A stretch of 64,000 nucleotides of DNA from UBA830 sp002295635 (GCA_002295635.1 DBHK01000008.1:1-64000), one strand, 5' to 3'; numbered from the stretch's first letter, positions 27,218 to 36,218 are shown. A program made the numbers and translations. The notes: generated from the letters alone by a model not told the origin.

Positions 27218-27927
27218 TTAGGCGATTTTCCCCTTCCGGCTCGGTTTATGTCTGGGAGGTCAACGATCCGGTCAAATGCCTCCGCTAGACGCCCGTCGTG
27301 ACTCACAAAAATCAACGTCTGTCCGGCCTCCTCCGCCTCCAGAAAGAGAAGATTTAGGAACGCGTATCTGGCGTTCTCGTCCAGCGACGAGGTTGGTTCG
27401 TCAGCGATTATCAGATCCGGGCCGCCTATCAGAGCCCTTGCCGCTGCTACCATTTGTTGCTGTCCGACACTCAGATCGGTGACTAAGGGCCCGGTAAGAT
27501 TCTCTACCGGGAGACCCATACGCCTAAGTAAACGACGGGCCTCGGCCTCCGGCTCTCTTCCCCGACTCTTCGCCTTGGAGAGTCTTCGAAGAGAAAATCG
27601 GCAGGGTAATAGCACGTTGTCAATCACCGAGAGATAGGGAATCAGATTAAACTGCTGGAAAATAAAACCGATATGGTCAGCACGGAAGGAATCCCGGCTA
27701 CGAGCTGGCATTAGGTCGAGACGTTCTCCCAAAATCTTGAGTTCCCCCTGTTCCGGTATAGCAACCCCACCGAGCAGGTTTAAAAGCGTCGTTTTACCGC
27801 TACCGCTAGGTCCGCGAACGAACAATTTCTCCCCGACGGTCACGGAGATTTCCGGGATATCGAGCACAACTGGCAGCGCCTTCCGCCACCGGTAGACAAT
27901 ACCGGAAAGATCTACGGCCAAGGACAT
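27211..27927 (-). CDS. LolD/MacB-like ABC transporter ATP-binding protein
   Basis: A 238-residue nucleotide-binding subunit. Walker A is GPSGSGKT (39-46), the Q-loop is FIFQQFN, the signature is LSVGQQQ (close to the canonical LSGGQ), Walker B is LIIADEPT and the switch histidine is in FVSHD. This is the MacB/LolD subgroup, which pairs with FtsX-type permeases rather than classical importers. Translation overlaps that of the permease and follows the ZrgA-like gene by about 31 bases. Confidence 0.92.
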   Translation of the reverse strand: MSLAVDLSGIVYRWRKALPVVLDIPEISVTVGEKLFVRGPSGSGKTTLLNLLGGVAIPEQGELKILGERLDLMPARSRDSFRADHIGFIFQQFNLIPYLSVIDNVLLPCRFSLRRLSKAKSRGREPEAEARRLLRRMGLPVENLTGPLVTDLSVGQQQMVAAARALIGGPDLIIADEPTSSLDENARYAFLNLLFLEAEEAGQTLIFVSHDGRLAEAFDRIVDLPDINRAGRGKSPKC

Positions 27928-27958
27928 GAGTCGTCTAGGTCTCCAAGATAAATTTCTG

Positions 27959-28567
27959 CTATAGAGTCAGCCGCGATTTTCCAGCTGTCAATTCCGTTCG
28001 GAACTGAATCCTAGGCGTAACCACCCGAACGTCAATTTTCTCAGCAAGGGGGAATATGTCAAAATATTTGATGTCTATTCGGGTAAGTTTCTCCGGCTGT
28101 TTGCACGTAAAGAGGTAACGTGCGTGAAATTCAGAGTGTTCCTCACCTTCTATCCTCTCATTATGATGATAATGGCTCTTTTCACCGTGCCCGTGTCTAC
28201 GATTATGGTGTTTATACTTTTCCTGTCCACCGGGCACCTCAACCTCGGAAGAAGCCAACCTGCACCCTGCAGCGATCGATAAATCGAATAATTTACCATT
28301 ATCTTTCAGAAGATTAGCAGCATAGTTAATCGAAGACCTATCCGCTTTGCTCGCGGCTGCATGCTCGAAGCCGACTATATCGGATCCGGGAGACTGCAAC
28401 TCTATTTTAAGGCGTTTCCCTTCAATCATGAGATTGAGTTTGCTGACCCCATGCTGGTGCGCATTATGAAGTCTGTCTGCAGCAAGGGTCGATGGCGTCA
28501 CCCCCGATATCATAAAAAAACAAAGGGCAATTTTCATTGTACAAAAGTGCAGTGGGTAAATCTTCAT
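27959..28567 (-). CDS. ZrgA-like periplasmic protein (DUF2796), histidine-rich
   Basis: The 202-residue product has an N-terminal signal-like segment ending near TLAAD and then HNAHQHGVSKLNLMIEG, the hallmark start of DUF2796/ZrgA proteins. A central loop is histidine-rich (KHHNRRHGHGEKSHYHH), suited to binding zinc. The C-terminal IDIKYFDIFPLAEKIDVRVV is also family-like. In Vibrio ZrgA is a zinc-regulated periplasmic component, a point I take from memory of the family. A Zur-box-like palindrome lies about 45-58 bases upstream of this start, directly supporting zinc control. A second Met at 28537 is an alternative start. Confidence 0.88.
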   Translation of the reverse strand: MKIYPLHFCTMKIALCFFMISGVTPSTLAADRLHNAHQHGVSKLNLMIEGKRLKIELQSPGSDIVGFEHAAASKADRSSINYAANLLKDNGKLFDLSIAAGCRLASSEVEVPGGQEKYKHHNRRHGHGEKSHYHHNERIEGEEHSEFHARYLFTCKQPEKLTRIDIKYFDIFPLAEKIDVRVVTPRIQFRTELTAGKSRLTL

Positions 28568-28612
28568 TACGAAACAGTCTCTAATTAAGCTAGCCGCAAA
28601 ACCACCCTGAGT

Positions 28613-28625
28613 GTTATAACATAAC
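28613..28625. promoter_or_regulatory. putative Zur operator
   Basis: GTTATAACATAAC matches the core of the Gram-negative Zur consensus GTTATANTATAAC at all but one position, and is itself an inverted repeat (GTTAT, three-base centre, ATAAC). It lies upstream of the ZrgA-like gene on the minus strand and overlaps a TATAAC that could serve as its -10. Zinc-loaded Zur would be expected to repress this operon. I saw no second copy upstream of the DUF3299 gene. Confidence 0.7.
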
Positions 28626-28666
28626 GGTCGCGGTTTTAAGAACCTTCATATCTGCTCTATAAGTTT

Positions 28667-29341
28667 TCACTCTCTGTATGGCTCAACGTTGCCGTTCTCT
28701 ATTAGGTAGCCCGCACGGATGGGTATCTCGCCGTCCGATACCGGCAGGGTCTTTCTCGTGTCTTTGACCAAAATACGGCCAACAACCCAGACTGGTTCAA
28801 AAAGGCTATCGACGGCAAATGGCTCTCTGAGCTCTACGAATATCATCTGGTTCTTCGGTGGAGGTGGAACATGGATACAGGCCCCTACATACGGCACGAG
28901 CAGAAATTCCTTAACCGCAACTCCGTCAAATTCGATTGGAAGGGCATAACCCGGGATTTTTATAAACTGTCCGTCGAGTGAATACACCATCTGTTCGCCC
29001 CATCGGAGTATCTCTGCTTGGATAGCCTCGATTCGACTAAGAATATTCTCCACCTCAATACCGTCTCTCTCTAGGCGGTATTTAGCTTCCATGGCGGTTT
29101 CGTAATCTTCGCTAACCGGTGATATTAAACCGTTTTTATGTTGACGAATGGCGAAGGAAATTTCGGAAATTTCAAGTCTGATGAAGGGATCCAGATGGGC
29201 TAATGGATCTTCGATCAACTTTTTCATTGGCGGTGCAAGATCCTCCCAAGTCGTTTGTCGCGGCGTTGACGCAGCTTCAGCAACCCCTACCCAAAACCAA
29301 AGTATTACCGTGGCGAGAAGAACACTACTTAGATATCTCAT
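28667..29341 (-). CDS. DUF3299 periplasmic protein
   Basis: A 224-residue protein with a clear signal peptide (hydrophobic stretch ending in AEA, cleavage near residue 23). Its C-terminal part, PGYALPIEFDGVAVKEFLLV followed by YVGACIHVPPPPKNQMIFV, is the DUF3299 signature. Such proteins are encoded with ZrgA and the LolD/FtsX-type ABC genes in other bacteria, so it is probably a periplasmic part of the same zinc-linked system. It lies about 100 bases upstream of the ZrgA-like gene, with the Zur box between them. Confidence 0.85.
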   Translation of the reverse strand: MRYLSSVLLATVILWFWVGVAEAASTPRQTTWEDLAPPMKKLIEDPLAHLDPFIRLEISEISFAIRQHKNGLISPVSEDYETAMEAKYRLERDGIEVENILSRIEAIQAEILRWGEQMVYSLDGQFIKIPGYALPIEFDGVAVKEFLLVPYVGACIHVPPPPKNQMIFVELREPFAVDSLFEPVWVVGRILVKDTRKTLPVSDGEIPIRAGYLIENGNVEPYRE

Positions 29342-29516
29342 GGTTTTCCAAGATCCGGTTTTTAATAAAAAAGTCCTCTGGGGCGGAAGAAATTGATACC
29401 ATATATAGTTGTGGTTAATGTTCCCAAATCAAAAGTAAGAGACAGCAACGATAAACTGTCGTCAGATGGAAACCCACCTGCTAGGGTAAAAATCATACAG
29501 ATATAGGGATCATTTG

Positions 29517-31214
29517 ATGACCGGAAAACCGCGTATTGCTTGTCTCTCAGGCGCTAATGCCACAATCAGCAATTCGCCGCCTCTGATAACCAGTAACAAA
29601 GCGCGCACACAACATGGCCTGCCACTTAGGACCAATCCGGACGGGAGCGCCACCCGATTTGACGTATTGCGCCCGCAGCGTCTTGCAGCCCCCGTGACAG
29701 TCTACGTCGAGCAGTTTAGCGCCCACCCGTTAGAAGCCGACGCCGCGAATTTGTATGGCCCGCCAGACGGCTACATGGACAGATCGGGTAAATTTCACAC
29801 CGATCGACAATCGGATGGCGATACGCCAGTATTTGAAATTAACCTTTTACCAAATGATGGTCTATATCCCCTCCCCTATATGGCGCGGCAGGCTGATGGG
29901 AGCGCCTGGGAGGACGATTGCGCGTTTCCTGGTGCCCCGGCTGAAAAATCTCGGCAGGCTTATTATCCTGATGGGTCACGTATTTTTGAGGAAATCGACC
30001 GGTTCGGTATTGCCGAAGACGGTACCGGCAACCTGATTTCCCAGCTCGCAGAAGTTGACTTCTTCCGCATCATGCCTTCAGGCGGCTACACCAAGGGATT
30101 GGCTGCTGCCGACCGCACTGATATGGGCAACAGTGATATAAAACCAGAGGTCATGGGGCGGGACTTTTTCGCCTACCGCCCGGTACATCTAGCAACTTCT
30201 CCGTCGAGAAGCTGGATGGCGCGTATAGTCAACGATATCCAAGCCATTCTGGATAGTGGCAACTACCTCGGTGCGATTTGGACCCAGGGTAGCCCTAGGG
30301 TGGAGGAAACGCTGTACTGGCTGAACCTGATGCTCGATACCACGTTACCAGTCTGTGGTAATGCTGCGCAGCGAACGCACGGTGAGATCAGTAACGATGG
30401 ACCTAAGAACTTGTTAGATTCCGTGGACTATATTACATCGAAAATCTGGCAGGACGCTGACGGTAAAAACCGCGCCGGCACCGTAGTCATACAGGAACAG
30501 CAGATCTTCGCGTCACGCGAAGTACAAAAAGGCGAGGCACGCCCGGGCGGATACGTCGCCACAGGGGGGCACGGTGGCTTGCTCGGCGCCGTTCGTCACG
30601 GTATGCCCCCGATCCTGACCTATCTACCGGGATCAAAGCACACCTATCAGTCCGAAGTGAACCGCACGCGTTTGAACGAAACCGTGACCGGCTACATAAA
30701 TTCCGGCAAGGGTCTGTCCCCGGTTAAAGTGGCCATCAAAGATGCAAACGGTGCTCTTCTCGAATCCTCCATCCCGAAGGTAACCATCACCAAAGAAGGC
30801 AACTACAGCCCGGAATCTCCGGATTCGGGGCCGGAACGGGAAGTCGATCTCGTCGCTCAGATCAACGACAACCTGAAACATGCGCCACTAGCGGGTTTCG
30901 TAGTCGAAGGGCAATCACCCTACGGGTCGATGACCAACGATCAACGCAATGCGCTGATGAAGAAGGCTGTCTATTGCGGCATGCCAGTGGTGCGTGTCGG
31001 GCGCGGTAACAACGAAGGGTTTTCAGCACGGGCCGGTATATTTCTGGGTGGTAGCAACCTGACTTCAACTAAAGCGCGGCTGGTGCTAATGGCCTGCCTG
31101 ATGAAGTTCGGCGCCCCGCCGCCCGCTGCAGACCCAGACCATCCGACGGATACGGAAACCGCAGCTATACAAGCGCAACTGGAAATGTACCAAGCGGTGC
31201 TTGACACGCACTAG
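29517..31214 (+). CDS. asparaginase-fold protein with altered catalytic residues
   Basis: A long (565-residue) relative of bacterial L-asparaginases. Aligned by eye: GANATI near the N-terminus corresponds to GGTI and keeps the nucleophilic Thr; TQGSPRVEET corresponds to THGTDTxEET, so the catalytic Thr-Asp of the triad is Ser-Pro here; SREVQKG keeps the Lys; and ISNDGPKNLLDSV, VEGQSPYGSM and NLTSTKARLVLMA are standard family segments. There is no signal peptide. Extra sequence lies near residues 60-180. ATG at 29517 has AGGGA upstream. Loss of the Asp suggests altered chemistry or substrate, so asparagine hydrolysis should not be assumed. Confidence 0.8.
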   Translation: MTGKPRIACLSGANATISNSPPLITSNKARTQHGLPLRTNPDGSATRFDVLRPQRLAAPVTVYVEQFSAHPLEADAANLYGPPDGYMDRSGKFHTDRQSDGDTPVFEINLLPNDGLYPLPYMARQADGSAWEDDCAFPGAPAEKSRQAYYPDGSRIFEEIDRFGIAEDGTGNLISQLAEVDFFRIMPSGGYTKGLAAADRTDMGNSDIKPEVMGRDFFAYRPVHLATSPSRSWMARIVNDIQAILDSGNYLGAIWTQGSPRVEETLYWLNLMLDTTLPVCGNAAQRTHGEISNDGPKNLLDSVDYITSKIWQDADGKNRAGTVVIQEQQIFASREVQKGEARPGGYVATGGHGGLLGAVRHGMPPILTYLPGSKHTYQSEVNRTRLNETVTGYINSGKGLSPVKVAIKDANGALLESSIPKVTITKEGNYSPESPDSGPEREVDLVAQINDNLKHAPLAGFVVEGQSPYGSMTNDQRNALMKKAVYCGMPVVRVGRGNNEGFSARAGIFLGGSNLTSTKARLVLMACLMKFGAPPPAADPDHPTDTETAAIQAQLEMYQAVLDTH

Positions 31215-31271
31215 GTGATACTGCTCTCCAGCTTATACGAAACCCGACCCACTAAGCGCCAATGACAGCTA

Positions 31272-31296
31272 CCGGCAAACGCCGGATTTGTTTGTT
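31272..31296 (+). terminator. intrinsic terminator after the asparaginase-fold gene
   Basis: CCGGC (31272-31276), loop AAAC, GCCGG (31281-31285), then ATTTGTTTGTT. A five-base GC-rich stem followed by a T-rich tail about 60 bases after the stop codon fits an intrinsic terminator. Confidence 0.6.
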
Positions 31297-31359
31297 AGGG
31301 GAAGCAGGCTCGCCATTACCCGAATGCTGCCGGCATCCCCCGCTATACAGCGCGGCGGA

Positions 31360-32886
31360 TTATGCTTCCGGAGTCATAAGAGAAATACCAAGTCGAGCCC
31401 GCCGCGTCAGCCAAGGGCTGGGGCGATAGCGCGGATCACCGTAAAAATTCCACATCGCAGATAGGATGGCATGAATTCTTTGTGGGCCCAGCGTATCGCC
31501 GAACTCGAGTGGTCCCTGGGGATAGGCCAGACCAAGTTTAACTGCCTTGTTGATGTCTTCCGGCGTCGCAATACGCATCTGCGCAATCTCAGAGGAAATA
31601 TTGACGATTGTTGCAATCACCCGCTGAGCGATGAAACCGGGGCTATCGTGGATCACTGTCACCTTCGCACCATCCGCGGCCAGCGCGCCGTGCGCCAAAT
31701 CACGTACGCCGTCATCGGTAACGCTTGTGGTCATCAATGTCAGTCGCCCCTCGAGCCCGAACAGCGTATCCACTGCCACCGTTCTCTCCGCTTCAACACC
31801 TAGTTCGATGGCGGTCATCGTGGCATCGCTGCCGAGCGGCGCAACCATACAAATCGCTTTGGCAGACGGCTTACCGCCGGTTTCGACATCTACGTGCTTC
31901 TTCAAGAATTCAACCAGCGTGTTGGCTCCGTCATGCCCTTCCGGCCCTACCCACACACAATCGGGTAGACCGGTCGGCGCAGCAGCCTCCTCTGGCATAA
32001 CTTTTCTATTATCTTCGTATTTGTAGAAACCTCGCCCAACCTTGCGACCGTGCAGTCCCGCCGCCATCCGGTTGCGGATAAAAGCCTGCGGCTTGAACCG
32101 TTGTTCCTGATAGAATTGTTCGTAGATTGATTCCATCACCACACCTGACACGTCAAGTCCGGTCGTGTCCATCAACTCGAACGGACCCATGCGGAAACTT
32201 GCGCCGCCTTCGCGAAGTACATCATCAACCTGATGTGGGTCAGCAATACCCTCGGCTAAAATACGAACCCCTTCTGTATAGAGACCCCTCCCTGCATGGT
32301 TCACCAAAAAACCGGGAGTGTCGTGAGTCCGCACTGGTTCGTGACCACATTTACGGGCTATAATTTCCAGTTTCTCGACAACCCAAGGAGCTGTCATCTG
32401 GCCTTCAACAACTTCAACGACTTTTAATAGGGGAACCGGGTTAAAATAGTGATAGCCGGCGACCCGTTCAGGATTTTTGCATCCGGCAGCGATCTGTGTG
32501 ACCGACAGCGACGACGTATTGGATGCAAGTATAGCATCTCCAGCGACGATGCCTTCCAACTCCGAAAACACCTCGCGCTTTACGTTTAGTTTCTCGACGA
32601 TCGCCTCGATCACCAAGCTACAATCGCCGAAGTCAGACAGGCTATTGACGATGTTCAGGCGCCCGTTTGCAGCTGCCGCCTCGCCCTCAGAGATCTGACC
32701 CTTTTCGGCAGAACGGCTGATCATCCGGTGGATAAACTCCTCAGCCTCCCGGGCAGCGCCTTCTTGTGCATCGTACATTTTTACTTTGTAACCGCCTGCG
32801 ACGGAGATCTGCGCGATTCCGCGTCCCATCGTGCCAGTACCGATGATGCCAATGATGTAGTCGGGAGAATTGACATCCTGCGCCAT
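31360..32886 (-). CDS. 3-hydroxyacyl-CoA dehydrogenase
   Basis: The 508-residue protein has an N-terminal NAD-binding GTGTMGRGIAQISVAGG, the catalytic ASNTSSLSV and AGYHYFNPVPLLKVVEV (with the catalytic His), and two C-terminal dehydrogenase helical domains in tandem, the second with LGLAYPQGPLEFGD. The length and domain layout are like PaaH-type enzymes of phenylacetate degradation or 3-hydroxybutyryl-CoA dehydrogenases. It oxidises 3-hydroxyacyl-CoA with NAD. It is the last gene of a seven-gene minus-strand operon, separated from the preceding gene by 15 bases. Confidence 0.92.
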   Translation of the reverse strand: MAQDVNSPDYIIGIIGTGTMGRGIAQISVAGGYKVKMYDAQEGAAREAEEFIHRMISRSAEKGQISEGEAAAANGRLNIVNSLSDFGDCSLVIEAIVEKLNVKREVFSELEGIVAGDAILASNTSSLSVTQIAAGCKNPERVAGYHYFNPVPLLKVVEVVEGQMTAPWVVEKLEIIARKCGHEPVRTHDTPGFLVNHAGRGLYTEGVRILAEGIADPHQVDDVLREGGASFRMGPFELMDTTGLDVSGVVMESIYEQFYQEQRFKPQAFIRNRMAAGLHGRKVGRGFYKYEDNRKVMPEEAAAPTGLPDCVWVGPEGHDGANTLVEFLKKHVDVETGGKPSAKAICMVAPLGSDATMTAIELGVEAERTVAVDTLFGLEGRLTLMTTSVTDDGVRDLAHGALAADGAKVTVIHDSPGFIAQRVIATIVNISSEIAQMRIATPEDINKAVKLGLAYPQGPLEFGDTLGPQRIHAILSAMWNFYGDPRYRPSPWLTRRARLGISLMTPEA

Positions 32887-32901
32887 ACTTTCTTCCTTCT
32901 T

Positions 32902-33885
32902 TTACAATGTGTTAAGGTAATTTAGGACGGAAGTGGCCTCTTCCATGATTCCGTCGATAATTGCTTCCACCGGCTCAATATCGCCAGCAAAGGCAACCGA
33001 CTGGCCGATGGACATAGTGCCGGTGGTCCAGTCACCATTCTCATAAGCTTTTCTCTGCAGAGTGCCCTTCACATGGGGACGGTAGGCCTCATAATCGTTG
33101 TTACCCTTGGCTTCGAGTGCCAGCACCGCGTCGGCGGACGCATTGTCGATAACACGCGAATTATCACCGAAAATCGACATGATAACCCTCGTGTCATCGG
33201 GCCCCAGCTCCGCCAGGCGTTTTTTATAGTTCTCGTGCGCCCAGATTTCTTCCGCTACCACCATACGCGTGGCAACCAACATACCTTCGGCGCCGAGTGA
33301 CAGACACGCCAACAGTTGACGCCCGGTACCCATACCGCCGGCGAGCACGACGGGGACGTCCAGTTCTCGCGGCACGATCGCCCCCTGCACCATGGTGCCG
33401 ACCATATCCACACCAGGATGACCACCGGCTTCTGCGCCAAGGATCGCAATCGCATCGACACCCGCCTTCTGCGCCGACAAAGCGTGACGCACTGTAGTAC
33501 ACTTGTGCATCACCGTGATGCCGGCATCTTTAATCTTGGGCATGAACTCTTTGGGCGAAAAACCTGCCGTTTCGACGAATTTCACACCTTCGTCGATGGA
33601 AATATCCAGAAACGTCTGCAATAGCTGATTGGACTCCGGCTGAGCCGAAACATAGAGGTTCACACCGAAGGGTTTGCCATCGGACTGATCATGCGACTTA
33701 CGAATCTGTTCTCGAAAGTCCTCCGGCGTGGGAAAAGAGCGTGGCGTTAAGAAACCGATCCCGCCCGAACGGGCAACCGCGGACACATATTCGGCGTCCG
33801 CCAGCCACATCATCCCGCCGCAAACGATGGGATGCGCGATCCCGAATAGATTGGTGATCCGTGTACAAAACTTTTGGGGAACCAT
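32902..33885 (-). CDS. nitronate monooxygenase-family FMN enzyme
   Basis: The 327-residue protein has a TIM-barrel pattern with HPIVCGGMMWLADAEYVSAV at the N-terminus, a central AILGAEAGGHPG (FMN phosphate region), and VLAGGMGTGRQLLACLSLGAEGMLVATR. It belongs to the 2-nitropropane dioxygenase/nitronate monooxygenase group, which also contains enoyl reductase-like proteins. In this operon of CoA enzymes an FMN-dependent reduction or oxidation of an acyl-CoA intermediate is possible, but that is inference. The start lies four bases from the stop of the enoyl-CoA hydratase gene. Confidence 0.88.
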   Translation of the reverse strand: MVPQKFCTRITNLFGIAHPIVCGGMMWLADAEYVSAVARSGGIGFLTPRSFPTPEDFREQIRKSHDQSDGKPFGVNLYVSAQPESNQLLQTFLDISIDEGVKFVETAGFSPKEFMPKIKDAGITVMHKCTTVRHALSAQKAGVDAIAILGAEAGGHPGVDMVGTMVQGAIVPRELDVPVVLAGGMGTGRQLLACLSLGAEGMLVATRMVVAEEIWAHENYKKRLAELGPDDTRVIMSIFGDNSRVIDNASADAVLALEAKGNNDYEAYRPHVKGTLQRKAYENGDWTTGTMSIGQSVAFAGDIEPVEAIIDGIMEEATSVLNYLNTL

Positions 33886-33888
33886 CGG

Positions 33889-34659
33889 TTATTTCCGGAA
33901 AACGGGTCTACGTTTTTCGTGAAATGCGGCTGAGCCTTCGAGAAATTCATCGGCGCCAAAACACCCGGCCTGTCCCAGCGCTTCCATTTCAAGTGCTTCA
34001 TCCAATTTTACAGGCGCCAAACCAAGCTGTTGCTTAGCAATGGCAAAGGCGAAGGGCGGCATCCGCGCCAAGGTCAACGCCCTTTCAATAGCAGTCTCCT
34101 CGGCCTTTCCGTCGGGGACCAGTTCATCCGCCAGCCCCCACCGCACCGCATCTGGTCCCTTCACCATCTGCGCGTAAAGTAAAAGTTGTCGCGCCTTGGC
34201 GCCGCCCGAACGGCGCGGTAGCGTATGGAGAATACCGTAATCTGGAATCAGGCCGACGCGGAAGAAGGGGAACCCGATAGTACCACCCTCAGCTATAATC
34301 GCCGTATCACCGAGCATCGCCAGCCCGGCGCCGGCACCAACGGCGAACCCCTCGATAGCCGTCACTACCGGCTTTTCGGATTCTGCGATCAGGCGAACAA
34401 TCATGTGATTATCCTTCATCCTAGCCCGTGCAGCTTTAGAATCGAGCCCCTCCATACTGCCAATATCACCACCGGAGCAGAAATTTCCGCCTTCGCCAGT
34501 TAACACCAGTGCGTGTACCGCCTCGTCCCGCAGCAGAGGTGGAAGTTCGGCAATCAGGGTTGCTCGAACTTCGTCGTTTAGCGCGTTTCGCTTGTCGGGT
34601 CGATTGATCGCAACACGCGCGATGCCGTCATCCCTAAAGTATATATTTACGGCAGACAT
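33889..34659 (-). CDS. enoyl-CoA hydratase/isomerase family protein
   Basis: A 256-residue crotonase-fold protein. It has the early RPDKRNALND segment, the first oxyanion-hole region GEGGNFCSGGDIGSM and the second AVGAGAGLAMLGD. These hydrate enoyl-CoA or catalyse related isomerisations and cleavages. The catalytic glutamates are not both obvious by eye, so the precise reaction is left open. It is the fifth gene of the operon beginning at 39142. Confidence 0.9.
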   Translation of the reverse strand: MSAVNIYFRDDGIARVAINRPDKRNALNDEVRATLIAELPPLLRDEAVHALVLTGEGGNFCSGGDIGSMEGLDSKAARARMKDNHMIVRLIAESEKPVVTAIEGFAVGAGAGLAMLGDTAIIAEGGTIGFPFFRVGLIPDYGILHTLPRRSGGAKARQLLLYAQMVKGPDAVRWGLADELVPDGKAEETAIERALTLARMPPFAFAIAKQQLGLAPVKLDEALEMEALGQAGCFGADEFLEGSAAFHEKRRPVFRK

Positions 34660-34704
34660 TCGTCGACTTCCCCTGTTTGTCTCAGCCGCACTATTGCCGT
34701 TTTG

Positions 34705-35127
34705 CTATCTACCGGCAAGGCGAACAAGATGCGCCTCGCAGGATTTGCAGTCTGTGCTGCCGTATCCTGGGATAGGGATATCCCCACCCGCGCGGAGTAG
34801 ATCGACAACCAGGTTGCACTCCTTGCCGCCGGGGAACACCTCGACGCGAGTACAAGTGACGCAGGCACTCAGATAATCCACATGCCAATGGGGCTTCTTT
34901 TCGGTACGAAGATGGCGTGCCACCCGGGCCCGGATTCCACCCGGACCGTAGGCGCTACCGGCATATACAAATGTACCGTTGCCAAGCGAGGGGTTGTTTA
35001 GCTGCGAAATGGGCAAGATGACCCGTTCTCGTATATCGAAATACAGAAGATAGGCGCCGCCATCGGCGGACAGGGCAGCTGGGTCCAGATCAACCAACCA
35101 GTTTCTGGGCCGCCAGCGCTTTTCCAA
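34705..35127 (-). CDS. DUF123 (GIY-YIG-like) domain protein
   Basis: The 140-residue protein matches the DUF123 pattern: GAYLLYFDI, GTFVYAGSAYGPGGIRARVARHLR, and KPHWHVDYL, then a cysteine-containing tail (CTRVEVFPGGKECNLV, DCKSCEAHL). DUF123 is related to GIY-YIG folds and sometimes fused to endonuclease III, but no activity is established to my knowledge. The start at 35127 overlaps the LplA-like gene by 38 bases; a TTG at 35097 would reduce this to eight. Its placement inside a CoA-enzyme operon is unexpected. Confidence 0.82.
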   Translation of the reverse strand: MEKRWRPRNWLVDLDPAALSADGGAYLLYFDIRERVILPISQLNNPSLGNGTFVYAGSAYGPGGIRARVARHLRTEKKPHWHVDYLSACVTCTRVEVFPGGKECNLVVDLLRAGGDIPIPGYGSTDCKSCEAHLVRLAGR

Positions 35128-36199
35128 ACGCAGCCATCAGATTAGCTATTTCGACGCTTGCGAATTCCACGTCATCCCGTCCCATGAAGGAAGTCACGGC
35201 ATCGCATACCGCGTCCTCAGTTGCATCAACACCGACCAAGGCATCTTCCAGCCAGCCCACGGCATCGATCGGGCGAGGGTGCCAATCGCCATTCAGGATA
35301 GCGTGGAAAACCTTGCCGTCGCGGACAGCCAGTGTAGCCCATAACATTCCACCAACTGCCTTTTCACGACCATACCCCACGGTATCGCCCGCCTTCATAT
35401 CGGAGCGAAACCGGTTGCATTCAGATTTTCCGAACAGCCATCCATCATTATCGTACTCAGCGCGGAATTCTTCCGCGTATCTGCGTTCAACATCGGTCAA
35501 TACACCAAATTCAAGTTTGGTGCCGCTAAAAGCATGGGCGACGGCGGCGCGCGCCATTTGTTCCAAGTCCTCTGCCGAAATTGCGTACCCGGCTTCACGT
35601 TCTAGACAGGTAAAGCGCGACTGAAGGTCCTTGTGCACCTTGTCCTGCACCTTTTCGGGCGGCATCGGCATAGCCGCTCCGGCGATCTCGGTGTTCATTT
35701 CCTTTACATTTACAACGAACCGAAATGTCATCACTCCGTTCTCGATTTTCAGCGAAGTCGGCACCAATTTACGACCTTCAACTTGTACATCGTTCAACGG
35801 GCGGTATCGGGCTGGAAAGCCGAACTGTTCGGTCAGGGTTTCGGCGAATGCCGTCAAAATTTTTGGGAACGCCTCCGCCGTAGTTTCGGGTACATCGGGA
35901 TGAGATGTTGGCACGAAGTAAACCATAAAGGCAGATCCCGTGCCGGTATAGATTGCACCGCCGCCATTCACCCGGCGCCTGAAATCGATATTGTTGTCAC
36001 GGCAGAAAGTGAGATCCAAGACCTGTTCCGGGTCCTCGTTTACACCGATGGTGATAGAATCCTGATCGAATATGTTGAGAAAGATGGTAGGTGGCGCATC
36101 GCCATTCACGACAGCCCGTTCAACGGCGGGAGACACTGACACCGAAAAATCGGCATAGGAATTTTTGTCAACGATCAGACGCCACATAGGGTCGCTCAT
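35090..36199 (-). CDS. lipoate-protein ligase A-like protein, divergent active site
   Basis: The 369-residue protein has the biotin/lipoate ligase fold with FRRRVNGGGAIY, where LplA normally reads RRRSGGGAVFHDLGN; here the H-D-x-GN part is TGTGS. The lysine region GRKLVPTS, equivalent to GRKI(S/A)G in LplA, is kept. The C-terminal part (LEDALVGVDATEDAV and following) resembles the accessory domain. It could attach lipoate or octanoate to an acceptor protein, or have another acyl-adenylate role. ATG 36199 with GGGA upstream is preferred. No lipoyl-domain acceptor is encoded nearby. Confidence 0.8.
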   Translation of the reverse strand: MSDPMWRLIVDKNSYADFSVSVSPAVERAVVNGDAPPTIFLNIFDQDSITIGVNEDPEQVLDLTFCRDNNIDFRRRVNGGGAIYTGTGSAFMVYFVPTSHPDVPETTAEAFPKILTAFAETLTEQFGFPARYRPLNDVQVEGRKLVPTSLKIENGVMTFRFVVNVKEMNTEIAGAAMPMPPEKVQDKVHKDLQSRFTCLEREAGYAISAEDLEQMARAAVAHAFSGTKLEFGVLTDVERRYAEEFRAEYDNDGWLFGKSECNRFRSDMKAGDTVGYGREKAVGGMLWATLAVRDGKVFHAILNGDWHPRPIDAVGWLEDALVGVDATEDAVCDAVTSFMGRDDVEFASVEIANLMAAFGKALAAQKLVG

Positions 36200-36218
36200 A
36201 ATGTTTTCCCGCAGCTCC

